Shown: piece by piece, positions 16,201 to 31,200 of the stretch
Numbering within the stretch: the stretch's first letter is position 1
Layout of the letters: every line of letters begins with the position of its first letter
Origin: Atrichornis clamosus
Taxonomy: Eukaryota > Chordata > Aves > Passeriformes > Menuridae
Assembly: GCA_013400975.1 (NCBI GenBank)
Contig: WBMZ01011915.1
Location: 293-64,292 of the forward strand
Direction of reading: 5' to 3'
DNA length: 64,000 nucleotides
Made by a program: the position numbers and the translations under genes
Notes under the pieces: model-generated
The model's database searches: none
What the model was told of the DNA's origin: nothing
Seen by the model: the letters and a program-made list of their open reading frames with translations, nothing else

Positions 16201-19200
16201 ATTCCACCTACCGAAACTCAAGACACCTTCCCTATCCTACTGCAAAACTAATTCCACCTACCTTTTGTGCTGTTGTTTTGCTTGGGTTAGTACCACTTGC
16301 TGAAAATACGGGAATATTCTGAGAGTTACTGAACATCAATAACTCATCCTTAGAATCTGCAATCTAAACAAAATAAGAAAATGGTGATTTTTTTAGTTTA
16401 TTCACAGGGATTGTGTTTCAATTTGCCAAATTTTGGAGACTTTATTTTATTTTCATGGTTTCTCTACAATGCAATGCATAAATATCCAAAGAACATCCTT
16501 TACTCTTGAGTGCATTTGTCGTAGATGGGAGATAGAGGTTTCATATTGACTATAATCAGACAAAGATTAAACATACATTTCCAGAGTAATACTATTCAGT
16601 GGAGCTTAAGGCCAATTTATCATTAAATTTTATCCAGCCCCTAGGAACATCAGAGAAGGGGATGATCCTTTTCTTTTCCTCCTGCCATGTTTCGTCCCTA
16701 CTATTTTTTGTTGTGCTGAGGAAATAACAGATAGAGCCTGCTCAACCTGCTGTCCTCATTGAAAACAGGTATTTTATCCTGGGGCAAGTTGATCCGATTC
16801 AACTCTGCATCTGCAAAAGTACTCAATCCTAACCTAGTGGAGGCAGCAGGAGCATATTCAGGTGAAAGAGCAAAGTAAAGAGCAGGAGTACTTATTCCAA
16901 TGGCAGCTTGAAATTGCATCACATAAAGAAAGCATGCAACAGCACCCTTATTTCTGCAAGGCTCTACTAGGTTGCTGGGGAATTAACAGCAGACATTCCA
17001 GCCATGGATGGTTCCACCCATGGTGAGGAAACTGAACAAAAGACATGACATCTATCTCCTTCCTTATCTAACCCGTATTTCCTTGAATTGTCATCAACAA
17101 GCAATTACATTTTACATGTTATTAAACACAATTTTGAGTTGGTTACCATTTCTTTAAGCACATCCCATTCTTTCAAGGATAGCTACGGTAAATCCCTGCT
17201 AACTGACTAGTGATCAGCTTGCCAGCTTGGTGCATGTGACTCATGCAAGTACTGTAAATACTTTAAGAAAAACAACTCAAAACTAAACACTATAATAAAG
17301 AGTTTCATTAAATAGGTTGAAAAATCTTCCCAAACACAATATTTCTCTTTTTAATAAAAACTTGGTTGTCTTCTAAGAATAAACAGAATACTTAATGAAG
17401 CAAAACTAATGGACCTGCTGTTCAGGGAAATCCTAGAGGATATCATGCACAGTCTAACTGGACAATAGCCTAAGACTGACTCTATCTGTGTTTTGAAAGA
17501 TATGGAACAGCTGTTCCAGTGTGAACACAGCCTGCTGTCACAGCCATCCACTTCAGCTGTGCTAGAAGGAAAGACAGAAAAGAATAAATAGCTTCAGCCA
17601 CAGGGAGAGCTGCATTGTGTTGGTGTAGAAGGAAAAATGAGAGATCCACGGCTCCACCCTCTGCCTCAATAGGCCTCCCATAACAACCCACAACCCATTC
17701 CAGCACAGACCTGGCCCAAAACTGTGAGTCATGAAAGCATCCTTCACCCTCTTTTGCCACTGTTAAAAAAAAAAGAATTAGGCCAATCCATTCTCTCTTG
17801 CTTGGGGCAGTAAACTGCATTTTGCCTACACAGCAGAGGAGCTTTGAGTCAGTTCTGTGAAGGCTGATGGGATTACATTAAACAAACCAAATGTTCAATG
17901 CTTATTAGGGAAAGCTTTCTATGTCTTTAAGACTACAAAACAGTTTCCCAGTGAAAGCAATGATGACATGAAACGTAACACAGGGAACAGTAATGCCAAG
18001 ACGGCTGTTTTCAGGGAAGCGATCACAGCACCAGCCTGACAGAGCTCAAGAAGCTTTCGGGCACATGATGTGACTCTTGGTATGATCCTGTGCATAGCCA
18101 GGTGTTGGACTCAATGATCCCTGTGTGCCCCGTCCAACTCAGGATATTCTATGATTCTATGAACTTGGAAATTTCATCCTCCACTGTAAAAATCTCTACA
18201 AGAAAAATTGGTGAAGGTGTAATTTAAAATAGTGTATGTTAAACCAGAACACTTACCCTCAAATATATAATTTATTAGTTGTCTTTGGCATATTCCCAAG
18301 TAATCTACTAATTTTCTTCAGTTCAAGCAGGGCTTGTAACATATCAAGCAACTGAATATGGTAATGTAGTAAATTATTTAAAAGCCTTGTGTTTACCTTG
18401 CTTATGTCAGGCTCAGATTTGCTGGAACACATACTTTGAAGTTCCTGCACAAGATCTACTTCATCATCAGAACCAACAGACAGCCTTTGCTCCAGATTTA
18501 ATGTTCTCAAATGATCCTTCTCTGAGCATCTGGTTCAAAAACCCAAACAAGCAATTGGAGAGCACATTTAAACTAGGCTATCATATGGAATTTCATAAAC
18601 ATATCGTATAATAAACATTAGGCTATCATATGGAATTTAAAAGTATTACAAACAACTCAAAAATAGTAATTTTTTTCCAAATGACCTTTACTACCGCAAA
18701 CAAAACCAAAATAACATCTAATGAACTGTCAGCAATAGTTGTCAATAGTTTTTATCTCATAATAGATTCTTCTATACAAATTATTCTCTTCATTCTGAAA
18801 ATCTAGCAAAGGATTCCTCTGCCTAATATTTTCAAAGACTCCCCTCTTTTTAAGATGGAACAATCAATTTTACTCCACTCTCCTTTTCAGAATTAATTCC
18901 AAACACTTAAAAAAACTTCTGGCATACTGGAAGCATAAATATTCTATTTTCTCTGTGCCTGTGAACAAGGCAGAACCGAGGTTTCAGACTGAAGTAAAGT
19001 TTCAAATGCAGTTCCCTCTGGCTAATTAATGCACTTTCCCCAGGAATCTCTGTACTGTTTGGGCTAAAGTGCATGTACTGTACCATCTTGAATTGCCATT
19101 CAGCAAGCTGAAATAGCCAGAGGAGTTTTTAAAATATAATGCCAATTGAGAAAAGCATGCAGTCAACTTTTCAAGGCAGAGTGTTACATAACATTCTTAA

Positions 19201-22200
19201 GTTATAGACTATTCTGTTAAGACATATAATGCTACAAAGTTTGAAATACAGAAATGGATTCTAAAATTATATCAAAGTACATAAATTTTATTTCCTTTCA
19301 AAAATGAAAAATAATTCCTTTCTGCAGATATGGGATCAGAACATTACCAAATACAAGTGATTAATCTATTCATTATAGTGTGCTGCTTAACAACACAATG
19401 TTATCACCTTTATTTTTTCCTAAGTGTCACAAAATCAGAAATTAAAACTTACTTTGTGGTGAGAGAAGCTCTTTTCTTACAGTTTGGTTGCAACACAGTC
19501 TTAGATTTTAAACCTGCACAAAAGAGAGATTGACTTGTTAGTGTGTTACTTTGTGCACTGATTTCTTTATTCTAAAATCTGTGATAAACAGGGAAAATGC
19601 ATTCCCATTTACTAGCAATTATGTCAATAGAGTCTGTCAGAGATGAGATTACATCCCTTGAAACTGTTCAGAGTAGCACCACTACTACATGTGGAGTAGC
19701 AGGACCTGCTAAAATGGCAAATAGGACATGAGTTGCCCAAGGTGTTTTGAAAGAAAGAACATGAGGTTTCTGTGTGAGGCATTTGAACCACACTTGCTGG
19801 TTCTTTCAAAGAGAACTCACTTGTCAACAAGAAAATATTTAAATTTGCCTCATGGAGGTAAAATCAAATAAATTACCTTTACTTGAAACAGGAACAACAT
19901 TTGATTCTGACAGTCAGCAATGGAAGGCTACTAAAATTAATTGAACATTCCATTTTTAACTTATATTCACAGATATTAACTGGATTCCAAGAACATTCTC
20001 AGGTACAAGATACAACATCAACCATCCTACTTCAGGTTATGTTCATTATTTCTTAAATCCTTTTTGTGGGATTAGATAAATTCACAATTCAAACAGAGAA
20101 TTGGCAATCAGGACATTAGAATTGCAGTACAGAAAAAGCAGACTTCTTTCTGAACAAGGGCTGAAGAAATGAATAGCTCAGTTTAGCACTGCAAAGTACC
20201 AGGCATCAAGTACTTCAATCTTTTGTATATGAGGTAATTGAGGCTAGAATCTTACTGTTCCCAAAGTGTGTGTGTATAAGCCTCTCTCTCTCTTCCTAAA
20301 TCTTCCCTCTGAAGCAGTTACCTTCATTTTCTGAAAGCAAGTACTTTGATTTTCTTTCCCTGGAAGTTTTCTGCTTGATATTGTATTTAGTTACAATATT
20401 ACTAAGTTCTCCTTCTGGAAATATATGTGTCCTTTAGAAAAATGATGTTGCTTCTGAATATATCCAGACATTCTCTCTGTGTAGTAAACTGCTTGTATAT
20501 GGCTTATGATCTTGAGGTGAAAATAATTTTCAAAAGTGTCAGCCACTAATATAACTTTCACATTTATACTTGTGCACAGACCCAGTCATATAAAGCCTTC
20601 TTTATCAAGCAACATACTGAAGGTGATGTGGAGACTTGTTGAAAACCTTACAGTATCTGTGATTATACAGAATTCTTTACTTTTTTTTTTTACAATTAAA
20701 GTGAAAATCAAACAAAAGTCTTCAGTTTAAAACCAGGGATCCCTTTCTTCCACTGCAGGTCTTCTAGATTATTCTACTCAATTTTTCTAATAAGACTGAA
20801 CAAGGGATGCATGATCTGGGGATGAATGTATTCATTTATTTTTACTTGGATTCATACAGTAGTAATTATTGTAGTGAAGTTATAAGGTGTAAGAAAACTC
20901 AAAAAAGTATGTATACTGTAACTTTGGAGCAGATCTAAGGAGTACCAATAAAGTAATGAAGCTTTCTGGTTTTGGGGAAGAGAGACTATTGATAGAGTGT
21001 CATTCCATGCAGTGAGGGGTGGAACCACTGCTTATTCTTCCACCATCTGAGCCAATGCCACCTCATTATCAGACAACAGAAAGGGCATTAGAATAACCAA
21101 ACTTAGAACACCGCACAGTCACAAAGAAGTAATTTTGGGGGGAAAAAGTAGAGAATTTTTTACTGGTGAACACAAATATGAGTGTCATTTAATTGAAGAT
21201 TTTTAATTCATGATGTAGGAGAAACGTCTGATTCGCATCTACACCGTTTAACCCCCCACACCTTTCAGAACTGAATACAAAACGTTTTATTTACCTTCAG
21301 TATTTGTCTCCTGCTTATTCCACGACTGGGAGGACAAATGGCCTGACTTTTTGCGAGGACTTGTGCTCACTTTTCTCCAAGAAGCATTCTCACCTCTTTT
21401 CTTACTACAATTTTTGTAGCTCGAAGCCACAGATAAAGGAAAGTTTCCTCCCTTAAAATCTGCTATATAATTATCTAGCTCTGAAACAAAAGTAAACAGT
21501 GTTAAGAAGAACTGACTGTTGCAAATGGTTCTTCCTGGAATACCTTATACAACTACTTACTTTAATGCCTGTAGATGCTTTTAACCCCACACCTCCCATC
21601 AGAACTACAATCATGTTTTGTGGAAGTTTTAAAAAAGGAGCCAAGCAGTTAAAACCCCCAGTTTGGCAATGTACAACTACTTGCCTTTCAGATCGTTCAC
21701 TGTTACCTGGTCTGGGTAGGGGACAGCCATGCAGAACAGCTTTATTTAGCAGGATACTGAGAGCAGCTTTAACAACAGCCTGTTGCCCTTGGCTAGGATT
21801 TTTTTTGGCTATTGCGTGTCCTGGTACAGATGGTCTTTTCACAGAGGCTCTGGAGAGTATGGCTTCTTGTACTCTGGGAGCTATCACAGCATTCCATAGC
21901 TTGGACATCCACCTGTAGGCACAAAACCAATCCTTTAGCTTCAAAGACAATTATCAAAACCTGAGATTTTATACTTCGGTAACAAACCGTATTTTGCATT
22001 TTTGAGAAGCACATATATTCTGGACTTTGTATTACACCCCATTTCAGAGAGGGACCAATTTTATTTAAGATAGGGTTTATTTGTTTGTTTTATATTAAAC
22101 TATTTGATCTAACTTTCTTTAGGTTGCATTGACAAACTTACTACCTGATGCTTTTCTGCCTTCAGATAAGGACTATAAAACATCCTTTTTAAGGTTAAAA

Positions 22201-25200
22201 GAATGCCCCAGAAAGATGCATGTTCATGTATATACAAAAAAGTACATGGGGAAATTTCCATGCTTGCAGGTGTTCGTTCCCAGCCTATTTGCTGCTAGCA
22301 TGGGAAAAAGGAGGTTTTCACTTATGATTATACCTTTTCCAATATTCTTCCAAACTTGTCCAGTTTACAAGACATTTCTATTCATACAGCTGCTTTGCTC
22401 TTACTCTCTTTTGTTTATTTGATCTATGGTGAACTGTGGATTTTCCAGATTGTCTGGTTTAGAGACTGGGTCTGATTTTGATTCAAAAATTTGATTCAAA
22501 GGGACATGATTCTTCTGGTATTTTTGCTTTTCTAAGAGAAAAATATTATGTTGTTTTAGCAAAGAAGTGAAAAATTTGTGTTAGGAAAAAATAAATGGTA
22601 TTTCTTATAACTTAAGAGTTATCTGGGGATAAAGGCTAGAAAATTCAGACTTAGGGCTCAGCTCACATCTACAACAGACACTGAGACAATCTTTTTTAGG
22701 TCAACACCAACTCTTTTCGATTTTTCTTATATCCTCTTACAGAAGGAGATGGTAAGATTGAGTCAGAAGGTTTATATTAAAGGTCTGTAAGAAATTATAG
22801 GCTATCCTACTGTGTTCAGCTTTGCAGAAATCCATTCAGAAAAAGAGAAGGCTAAAATGTCTGTTTGACTTAAATGGATCATTTTGTTGGATACACTGAA
22901 GGCATCTTATTACCTAAAATATTATGATGACTTTTTTGGATTTTTTCCTATTTTTAAAAGTTAGAATACATGAATTATTTGATAGATGTATTTTTAGTCA
23001 GTTGTGAAGCATAAGATTGAGCTTTTATGATATATAACCATGCTACAAAGTCCTTGTATAAGCTTGATAAAGTTACATTACTTAGAAAAATAATTAGTAC
23101 AATTGTTAAAATACTATGTAAAATGTGTATTGGAGATGTTCCTTGAAGCTTCCTTAGCATAATGCTGTAGATACTATTCCATATAGCTACAGTGCTTCTG
23201 CTAGCTAAGCTACCAAAATAAACAACTGCTTATATTTTAGTCAAAGAACTCTCTCTTTCAATTTCTGCCTTTTAACATTTTGCAATAATTCAGTTTTAAG
23301 TTTGCACTCATCTTGATCAAGTTCCCAATTCTTTGATACAGCTGATACTTAGGAAAGGTGAAACACATCCCTGCCCCTGAAAAAGGGCTGCAAAGTGAAA
23401 GTCATTCCTGTTGGAACATCATCTTTAATTCCCTAAATCTAAACCAAGAAAAAAATGCAGCTAATTTTCGTCATTTGTTCACTCTGCTCACCAAAACAGG
23501 TGAAGCTGCACAAAACACACAGCAGGAAACAATTTCCTGTCATGCCCTCCCTCTCCCTTCCCTTCCCTGCTACTGCTCCTTCCTCTTGTCTCATGCTAAC
23601 ACTGAGCCCAGAGCAAACCCAGTTTGTAGATAGCTGTCTGCTGTCCTAATGAATTGGACTGACTCAGAGAAGCTTTAATAAATGCAAAAAGGAGCAGAAT
23701 AGCACAGCGGAGAGGAGGGGCAAGAGACAGGAGTGGTTAATTAGATTGAAATAACAGCACGCAGTGAGCAGCTAATTAAAAGCTATTTATTACATGACCA
23801 CACTGTTAGCCATCATGCTGCTAAACTAAAAGTGTCCAGGAAGAGCTCACTGGAGCTGTGCTTTTTAATTTTTTATTAGTCGACAAAAACTACATTAAAA
23901 TGAGAAGTCAGATGGAATATGGCTACAATAAAAGACATTTTGTGGTTTTGCTCAAAATAAAGCATTGTGAAACCAGTCAAAGTTACACCGAGAAGAAATC
24001 CAAACTCAGAAATGTATAACTAAAGTATGTAAAGAATAGTTTTTCTGTCCTCTATTAATGCCACTGCAATAAATAAATGATTAAAACATTTCAGAGGACA
24101 TAATTCAAGAGAGAGATGGGAGACAGATGCATGGTATGCTTTATTCTTTTTTTTTCCCAGCACCCATACAATTTCAAGTCAATGTTACATCCACATTTAG
24201 ACTTTGGTAATTACTCTGAAGATTAGATAATCTGTACTTTTAGAAAATGGAAAGGAAAATGAACATGCAAAATCTATCAAGATCTGCAGACAGAACACAA
24301 AATGAGACCACCTCTTTGCATGCTAAGCAAAGGCCCCTCACATGCTAAACAAAGGCCCCTGGAAGAAGGGTCAGCAGAAACAAGAGAAAATGGTCAGAGA
24401 ATAAACAGAAGTGGACTCAAGAGAATATTATGAAAACTGGAGAGAAAAGTTACGTCACATCTCCAGAAACCAATGTTATACTTTGAATTCTGATTAAGTT
24501 TGAGTCTTAATTAGGGGCTCATTACCTTTCTGATATAGCCAAACAACATCTTAATGTGAAATTAATATAATTTAAAATTCTATAACTATTTCTATTACTA
24601 AGAATTATCTATTACTAAGATAATTTATCTGTAAAATTGTATGTATGTTTTAAAATTATACCAAGTATTTAAAAGAGAAATTTTCCAAATTTCCTTCATA
24701 TACAGCTTCAAAAGGAGACTTTACCAACTTTTCAAGCTCAGAATTCTTGAATCTTGAAACCTCCATGTTGGAATGTAAGTTAAATATCACAATAAGACTG
24801 ACTTTTGCATAGTATTAGATACCTATTTCCCACATGTGTGCTTCTAGTAATTAAATAGCCAACGGGAGTTTAACTTTCAGTAACTTCTATAAAAATACTT
24901 CTAAGGTAGCTGAGTCAGCAGGGTTTTGGAAGAAACATAACTACTACATTTGTGATAAGTATCTAGTTGGCACTAAACAGCATCAAACAGGAAACAGAAA
25001 TCTTACTTGACTGTTGCTTGGCTGTGCCCTGGAACCACAGGACAAGAGAAGAAATGTTTTGGCCCCATAAGTGCTTCAGGTGCTCCTAGACGTGATAAGC
25101 AAGAGTTCAGCTGGTGCCAAACAGCAAGAATCCAGTCTATGACCTTGCAAACAGGATCACATGGAGGAGGTACTTTGCCCCTGAACTGCAGAGAGAAAAG

Positions 25201-28200
25201 ATGTTTGACATGACATAACACCAGAGCTGCAAACACTTTCCTTGAAACCCCAGGAAGACTTGGGGTTTTTAATCTCATGTATTGCTATTAAAAAATCAGG
25301 AACAGTAAAAAACTGGTCAAGCCTTTTTAAAGAATATGTTGACATCTTGCTGTATTACAACTTAATTTCCCAATTACACTTCAAAAGATATATCCTTATC
25401 AGTAAACTGACATATCTTTACTTTCTTGTGGGAAACTGAGACAAATTTTGGTAGCAGTGCTTTTTCTATAGTGTTTAAGGTTAGGATTACAAGAGATACC
25501 TACCATATACAGTGCAATGTATATGATACAAATAAAGCATACGAAAGAACACCCAATCACACTGAATATCTGGAATATCTGACCCAGACATATGCTCAGT
25601 GGATTTTCCTATTGATTTTAGATCTAGGAGCAATGAAGATGTCTTCCATCAAAAGATGTCTTTCTCTAAGAATTACACATTTTAGTATGCCTTGTTAAGG
25701 GAAAATTACTTGGTGCCAGAAAAATCTCATTTCCTCTGACTCTAAGTTACAGTCTTCATCATCCTAATCCTAGGATTATCATCTGTAACAGATTAAATTA
25801 AAGGAAGAATTAAAAGATGTACCAGGGATAGTAACTGACAGCACTGAAGCCAGAGCTTCTTCACAGAGTCTTTAGGTGAACTTAAAGTAGAAAAACATTT
25901 AAACTGTTCCCACATATTCTAATGGTTCAAACTAAGGGCAAAAGAGCTTTTCACCTCAAAATATGAATATTAAGGCATAGACAAGTATCAGAATATAGAG
26001 CAATGATCTCTGAAATAGTCTATGGTTCTAATAATAAATGTGCTTCTACTTTCCTTTAGATTTTTATAACAGATTAATCTTTCCTCTATTTTTGACTTTG
26101 GAACCGACTATTTTGAGTCCCATACCAACTGGCATTTGATCTTACACGTGGCACATGTATGTATTTTAGAAAATGTGCTATCACACCAGGCATTTCAATA
26201 TTTAATTAGTGAAGATACAGGAAGACACATGGCTTTTTTCTCCAAATAGCCACTATCTGAATATATGTTTGAGAGTAAATAAACTTAATGAGATTACTAC
26301 CCAAATTTTGTTCAACTTCAGTCAGAGGTAGGAACCTATTACACTGTCAAATTCTAACCTATGAGACTGAGGATTTCTTTCAAGCCTAAAAAAAATAGCC
26401 TGAAAATGACATCTGTTATGTGATGCTGCAAGTTCTTGTAGCCAAACCGGTTTGGCAGAATAAGTCTGATGGAGCCTTCAACTATGAGCAAGACATATTG
26501 CCCCTCTTTCTGCAATTGTCTGCATTGCTGCATTTCTTGGCTCAACTGAAGACAGTCCTTCTCTTTGATCTTGAATGATCTAGGATCAAAGTGTTTCTGT
26601 CCTTTTATGATGGGCCTTAGATCATTAGATATTCTCCAGTGTAGGCTTGAGAATGCAACCTTTCTTATGAGGATGGAGAAGAATACTGCTACATAGTTTT
26701 ATTGCACTGTTCTCTGGCAGATACCTCATTCCAGCACTACAGTCTATCTGAAGGGCATCAGCTTCTACCAACACCTCTACTTGATTCCCAGGTTCTGAAA
26801 TCATTCCTACCCTCAACCAGACAATCACTCATTCCAGCTTACTCTGCGTGTAGGGACTCAGAGATAATAACAGAAAAAACAAACAAAGAAAAGTAATTTA
26901 TATTAAGAGTTCCATAGATACATTTCACAAGATTCTTTTTTTCTATTCTGTATTTCTGTTCTTGCGACCAAGGAATACTTAGGAATGCTTCTAAATTTCC
27001 TCATTATCCTGGCTGAAATGTTCAATTACCACATACTTCCTCTTCAGGAACTCTTTGATTCATTAAGCTTTTATAGAGGAGAACTGTGGCAAAGGGTAAA
27101 GGAGATGACATCCCCAAGGTTAACCAAGATACGTCCAGATGAACGTCCAGAACTGACAGTACGTCTGTTGTCCCACAACAGGACTCTTTATTACTGACAG
27201 TTTTTTTCTATTCCTAGATAAATCTCCCTTTTTAAGCCCATTCAAAACTCGCTGCCAAGATTATTTTCCTTTGCAGCTGTTTTAATAAACTCCCTCTGCC
27301 AATGTCTAACACTGCCTGACTGTCTGCAATAGCTGCTATCACACTCAAATGGTACTCTTCCAAGTAACTTTCAAAAGTCCACAGTTCTTCTTTTGCCTAC
27401 ATCTTTCTTTTCATTTCCCATCTTCATTTATTTATTAATGTTAAAACAGACTTCCCATCTTTATTCTCTTTTGGGCTTTTGTTCCAGCTTCAGCAGACCT
27501 ACTAGCTCAAAACAAGTTCCCTAATATCATTTGCCCCTCGTTTGATTTGAAAATCAAGAGAAAAGTATTTTTGCTGCTTAAAACTTAGACAAAACACACA
27601 TATGTCTCTCTTATTTTAGATATTGAGAATTCTTTGAAAAAGGGATTTTATGTTTGTTGAACTGATTTTACTACCATTCTCAGGCAGAAGTTGAAAAACA
27701 TTACTGAAGGATGTTTTATGCAGTGGACAGGCAAGTAGCCACAGCATCATTATCTGCAGCCAACCAGCGTGTCTATGTTAGTCAGCCATGGCCACATACC
27801 TTTCTATGACGCCAAGCACAACATTTACAGATACATAGCCTGTATCTTCCCAGAAATGAATGCTTTTTTTTCCTGAAACAACTTACCTGCTCTGCTTTCA
27901 GCATTACCATTGTACATATTTCACACTCCTAGTGATGAACGTAGCTGCTGAAGCTGATTCAAGCTCTTACCTTGTTTATAACTTTTCTCCTTAAAATCCT
28001 CTGAAGCAAGCCACGCATTGGTTCCCCATCCCACCTTAGTTGAACCCAACGAAAATGCTGCTGAACCAGCAGGTCAGAGCCATGAAGATGACACTTTGCA
28101 ATTGTCCCCAGTAAAAAGCAGTTCTCATGAAAGTAAAAAGCACCAGAAACTCCATTTGCTAAAAAGGAACCATAAAACACTTCACTGAAATACTCAAAGC

Positions 28201-31200
28201 CTTGACATAATTTCATATAAAAGCAAGAAGTAGTAACATAATTAGAAAGGAAAAAACCTCAAAAAACATGATAAATTAGCTAAAAAATTAAAGCTATCTT
28301 TTTCGAGAACAACTGTTCACAATAAAATATAAAAATTGAACAAATTACAGTTTTCTCCTGTTCCCTGTTTGTTGTATATTACGATAAATCTGTACTGTAG
28401 TATAAAAACATTTCTCCATCCCAAGTTCTTTAAATACCTCTTTGAATAGTGCAAGGATTTTCCGAACTCCGATTCTCAAGAGGTGCCAGAAAATCTCCTA
28501 GTAATTCAGATAAAGAAGCTCTCTCCAGATTTTCTAAAATCACAATGGTTGTCTTGTTTACAGGAGGCTGTTTGACTGGGATCAGACAAGCTGAAATAGA
28601 AAAATCCCATTAACGTCTGCTAAGGAAAATTGACTTTTATTTATGTACATAGAATTTACTGCTACTAATGCAACAAAGGATTTTTAAATTTTTTTTTCCT
28701 TTTGACTTATTCACAGGAGCAGACAGACTGGATAATATGATCAAAACTGAATGCATAAAATCAAGCAATATATAGATTATTATACTGTATGTTAAGAAAA
28801 AATTTGAAAGCTATGATTAAAAAAAATTCCTGAAATTACTATAATAGGATCTTCATAGATAGGAAAGATTTCAGTACACTGAAAATAAATACAACAGAAA
28901 AGATAGCAAAGACCTCTGTAAACATTTCTTTCATTTGCTGTAATACATCTTAAACTTTTAATATGTACTCTTTATACCATATAGTGATAAAAGGTTTAAG
29001 AATAGTCCAGGTTTATAAGAAACTAAATCATTCTATGAGATAAACAAATAGTAAACAAATAGGCAAACTTCTCTTCAAAAATTCCTTCAGTATCTTTAAG
29101 AATCACTCAAATAATTAGAGCTAGCATAAGGAATAAACAGTAGCACCTGGATCTAATACACATTAAAATCACATATATAGGGGCTTTTTACACATTTTAA
29201 ATATTTTTCTTTCATTTTCCTGATTTTAACATCTTATTGCTTAAAAAAGCCTCTGCAAGTGTTCTTGTAACACTAAATCCCAGGTGAATGCTTCTGTAAT
29301 ATATATATATAGATAAAACAAAACACTCATCTTGAGTATATTGTGCCCTGCATTGTTTCAGAACCTTTCGAAGGTGGTACTAAAAATGGTCATTAAGGAA
29401 ACTGACATGTAATAGGGCAAAACGTACGGCAACTGACTGTATCTGGCCATTGCTATTTATTTGCAGTTTCCTGACTATTACTGCCCTGTTTTACTAAGAG
29501 GATATAGCTTGAGAGGAGGGAGGACAGTTACCTCCTCAGTGCCTGATGGATTTCTTTAGAGAAGTGCTCTCTTAGGAGAGGAAATGCGGCAGAAAAATGG
29601 GGCAAGAGGCAGGCAGAAAAATGAGAGACTCAACCAGCAGCAATGTGATGCAATGCAAGAACAGACTATTAAGAAAAGTGTGTTGCTGACACAGAATAAA
29701 GCATCCAAAAAAAAGCAGCTTTCCTAAGAGACAGTGGCCATTAAACAAACCAGCCTATGAGTGACATTCTTGCCTGCAGGCCAAACACCAAAGCCTGGCT
29801 GACTTCTGACTAAATGGTCTCTTCTCTCCCACCAATGTGATGGCACTGAAAATGACATGTGGGAATAATCAGTGGCACAAACTATCTTGTGAACTGTGAC
29901 CAGGATTTCCTTAGACAAAAAACTGCCATAGACTGAAGTTACACCAAGGAGAATGTGAAAAAACAGAACAGAGCACTCACTGCACAGCATTGTACGACCT
30001 GATAGGATGGCTCTGGTTTTGTTCACAAGCACAGACAGTAGACCTTCAATTCTGATTCAGCGGATCTGAACCAGAGCAATCAACTTTTAAAGGCTCACAA
30101 ACAAAGGGGAAAAGATAATTAGACAGAAATAAATATTAAAAGCTATTAATTTAACTTAAATGGTATGAACTTTTGAAAGAGCTCCTTATTGGGAACTCTA
30201 TCACACTCTGTCTACTCATTTCTACCTTAGACTCGCATCATTTGGCCCCAAGCAGCTGAAAAACTATGGGTTCCATTAAAACATGCCATCCACAATGCAA
30301 AATGTTTTAATGTATTTCTTTACTTTGCACCATTAAAAATTTGCCTACAAATCACCAAAATCAGTCCTACTGAAATAACCTTACCATTACTGATGAACAG
30401 TTCTGCAAGCTGCTCCTTGGAGAAACCAGCATCCACTTCAACTTTAACAATCTCACACGTAGATCCTGCAGCCACTTGCTTTTGCTGTGTTGAAAATTTA
30501 TATATTTGGTGAAACAGTGAAAACTCTGATTAATGGACTAATTTCTTCAATATGTTTGTGCAAATACCTTCATGCAGGCCGCTATCTGATATGCTATATA
30601 ATCTTGCAAACTTCCTTCTGGACCATGGAAAATGACATTACGATATTGTTCAACCTGCAGACAAACAAATAAATTATTCTTGGAAGTGCAGACTTGAATT
30701 TTTTTTTTTTTCACCTAGATGACACAATCAGCACCTAACAGACAAAATTCTTTGCTTTGCACTACTGGAGTTGATAATCCCTACTATACGAGTTTCAAAG
30801 TAGACAATATTTGCATACAACTTTTTTGAAATATATTGATAAATTTATACCCTAATTTGTAAAACTACTTAGGAAGGTATTTTTGTTATAACAAACTTTA
30901 AAACTTAAAAAATTCATTTGGGAAGAATAAGTTTAGTAATAAAAGATATTTTCTTGATTTTGAATTAAAATATATACATCAAAATGATGTCAAAGTTATC
31001 AGTTTAAGTCACTGCTAACTTAAGGACTGAGGATTTAGACTGAGGACTTTATTTGCAGTAGAAATGGGATCATGTTATCAATATGGTAGAATAAAAATTA
31101 TTTATCTTAACTGTAAAATTATTTTATCTCTAAAATGTCAGTAAGGGAATACTCTTATATCTCTGTGCAATGTTGCTGAATACAGCAGAAACCTGTGGCA

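Noticed and set aside
21499..21918. 139-codon + strand frame
   Set aside because: It is the shadow of CTTNBP2 exon 18 on the opposite strand; the - strand reading is conserved.
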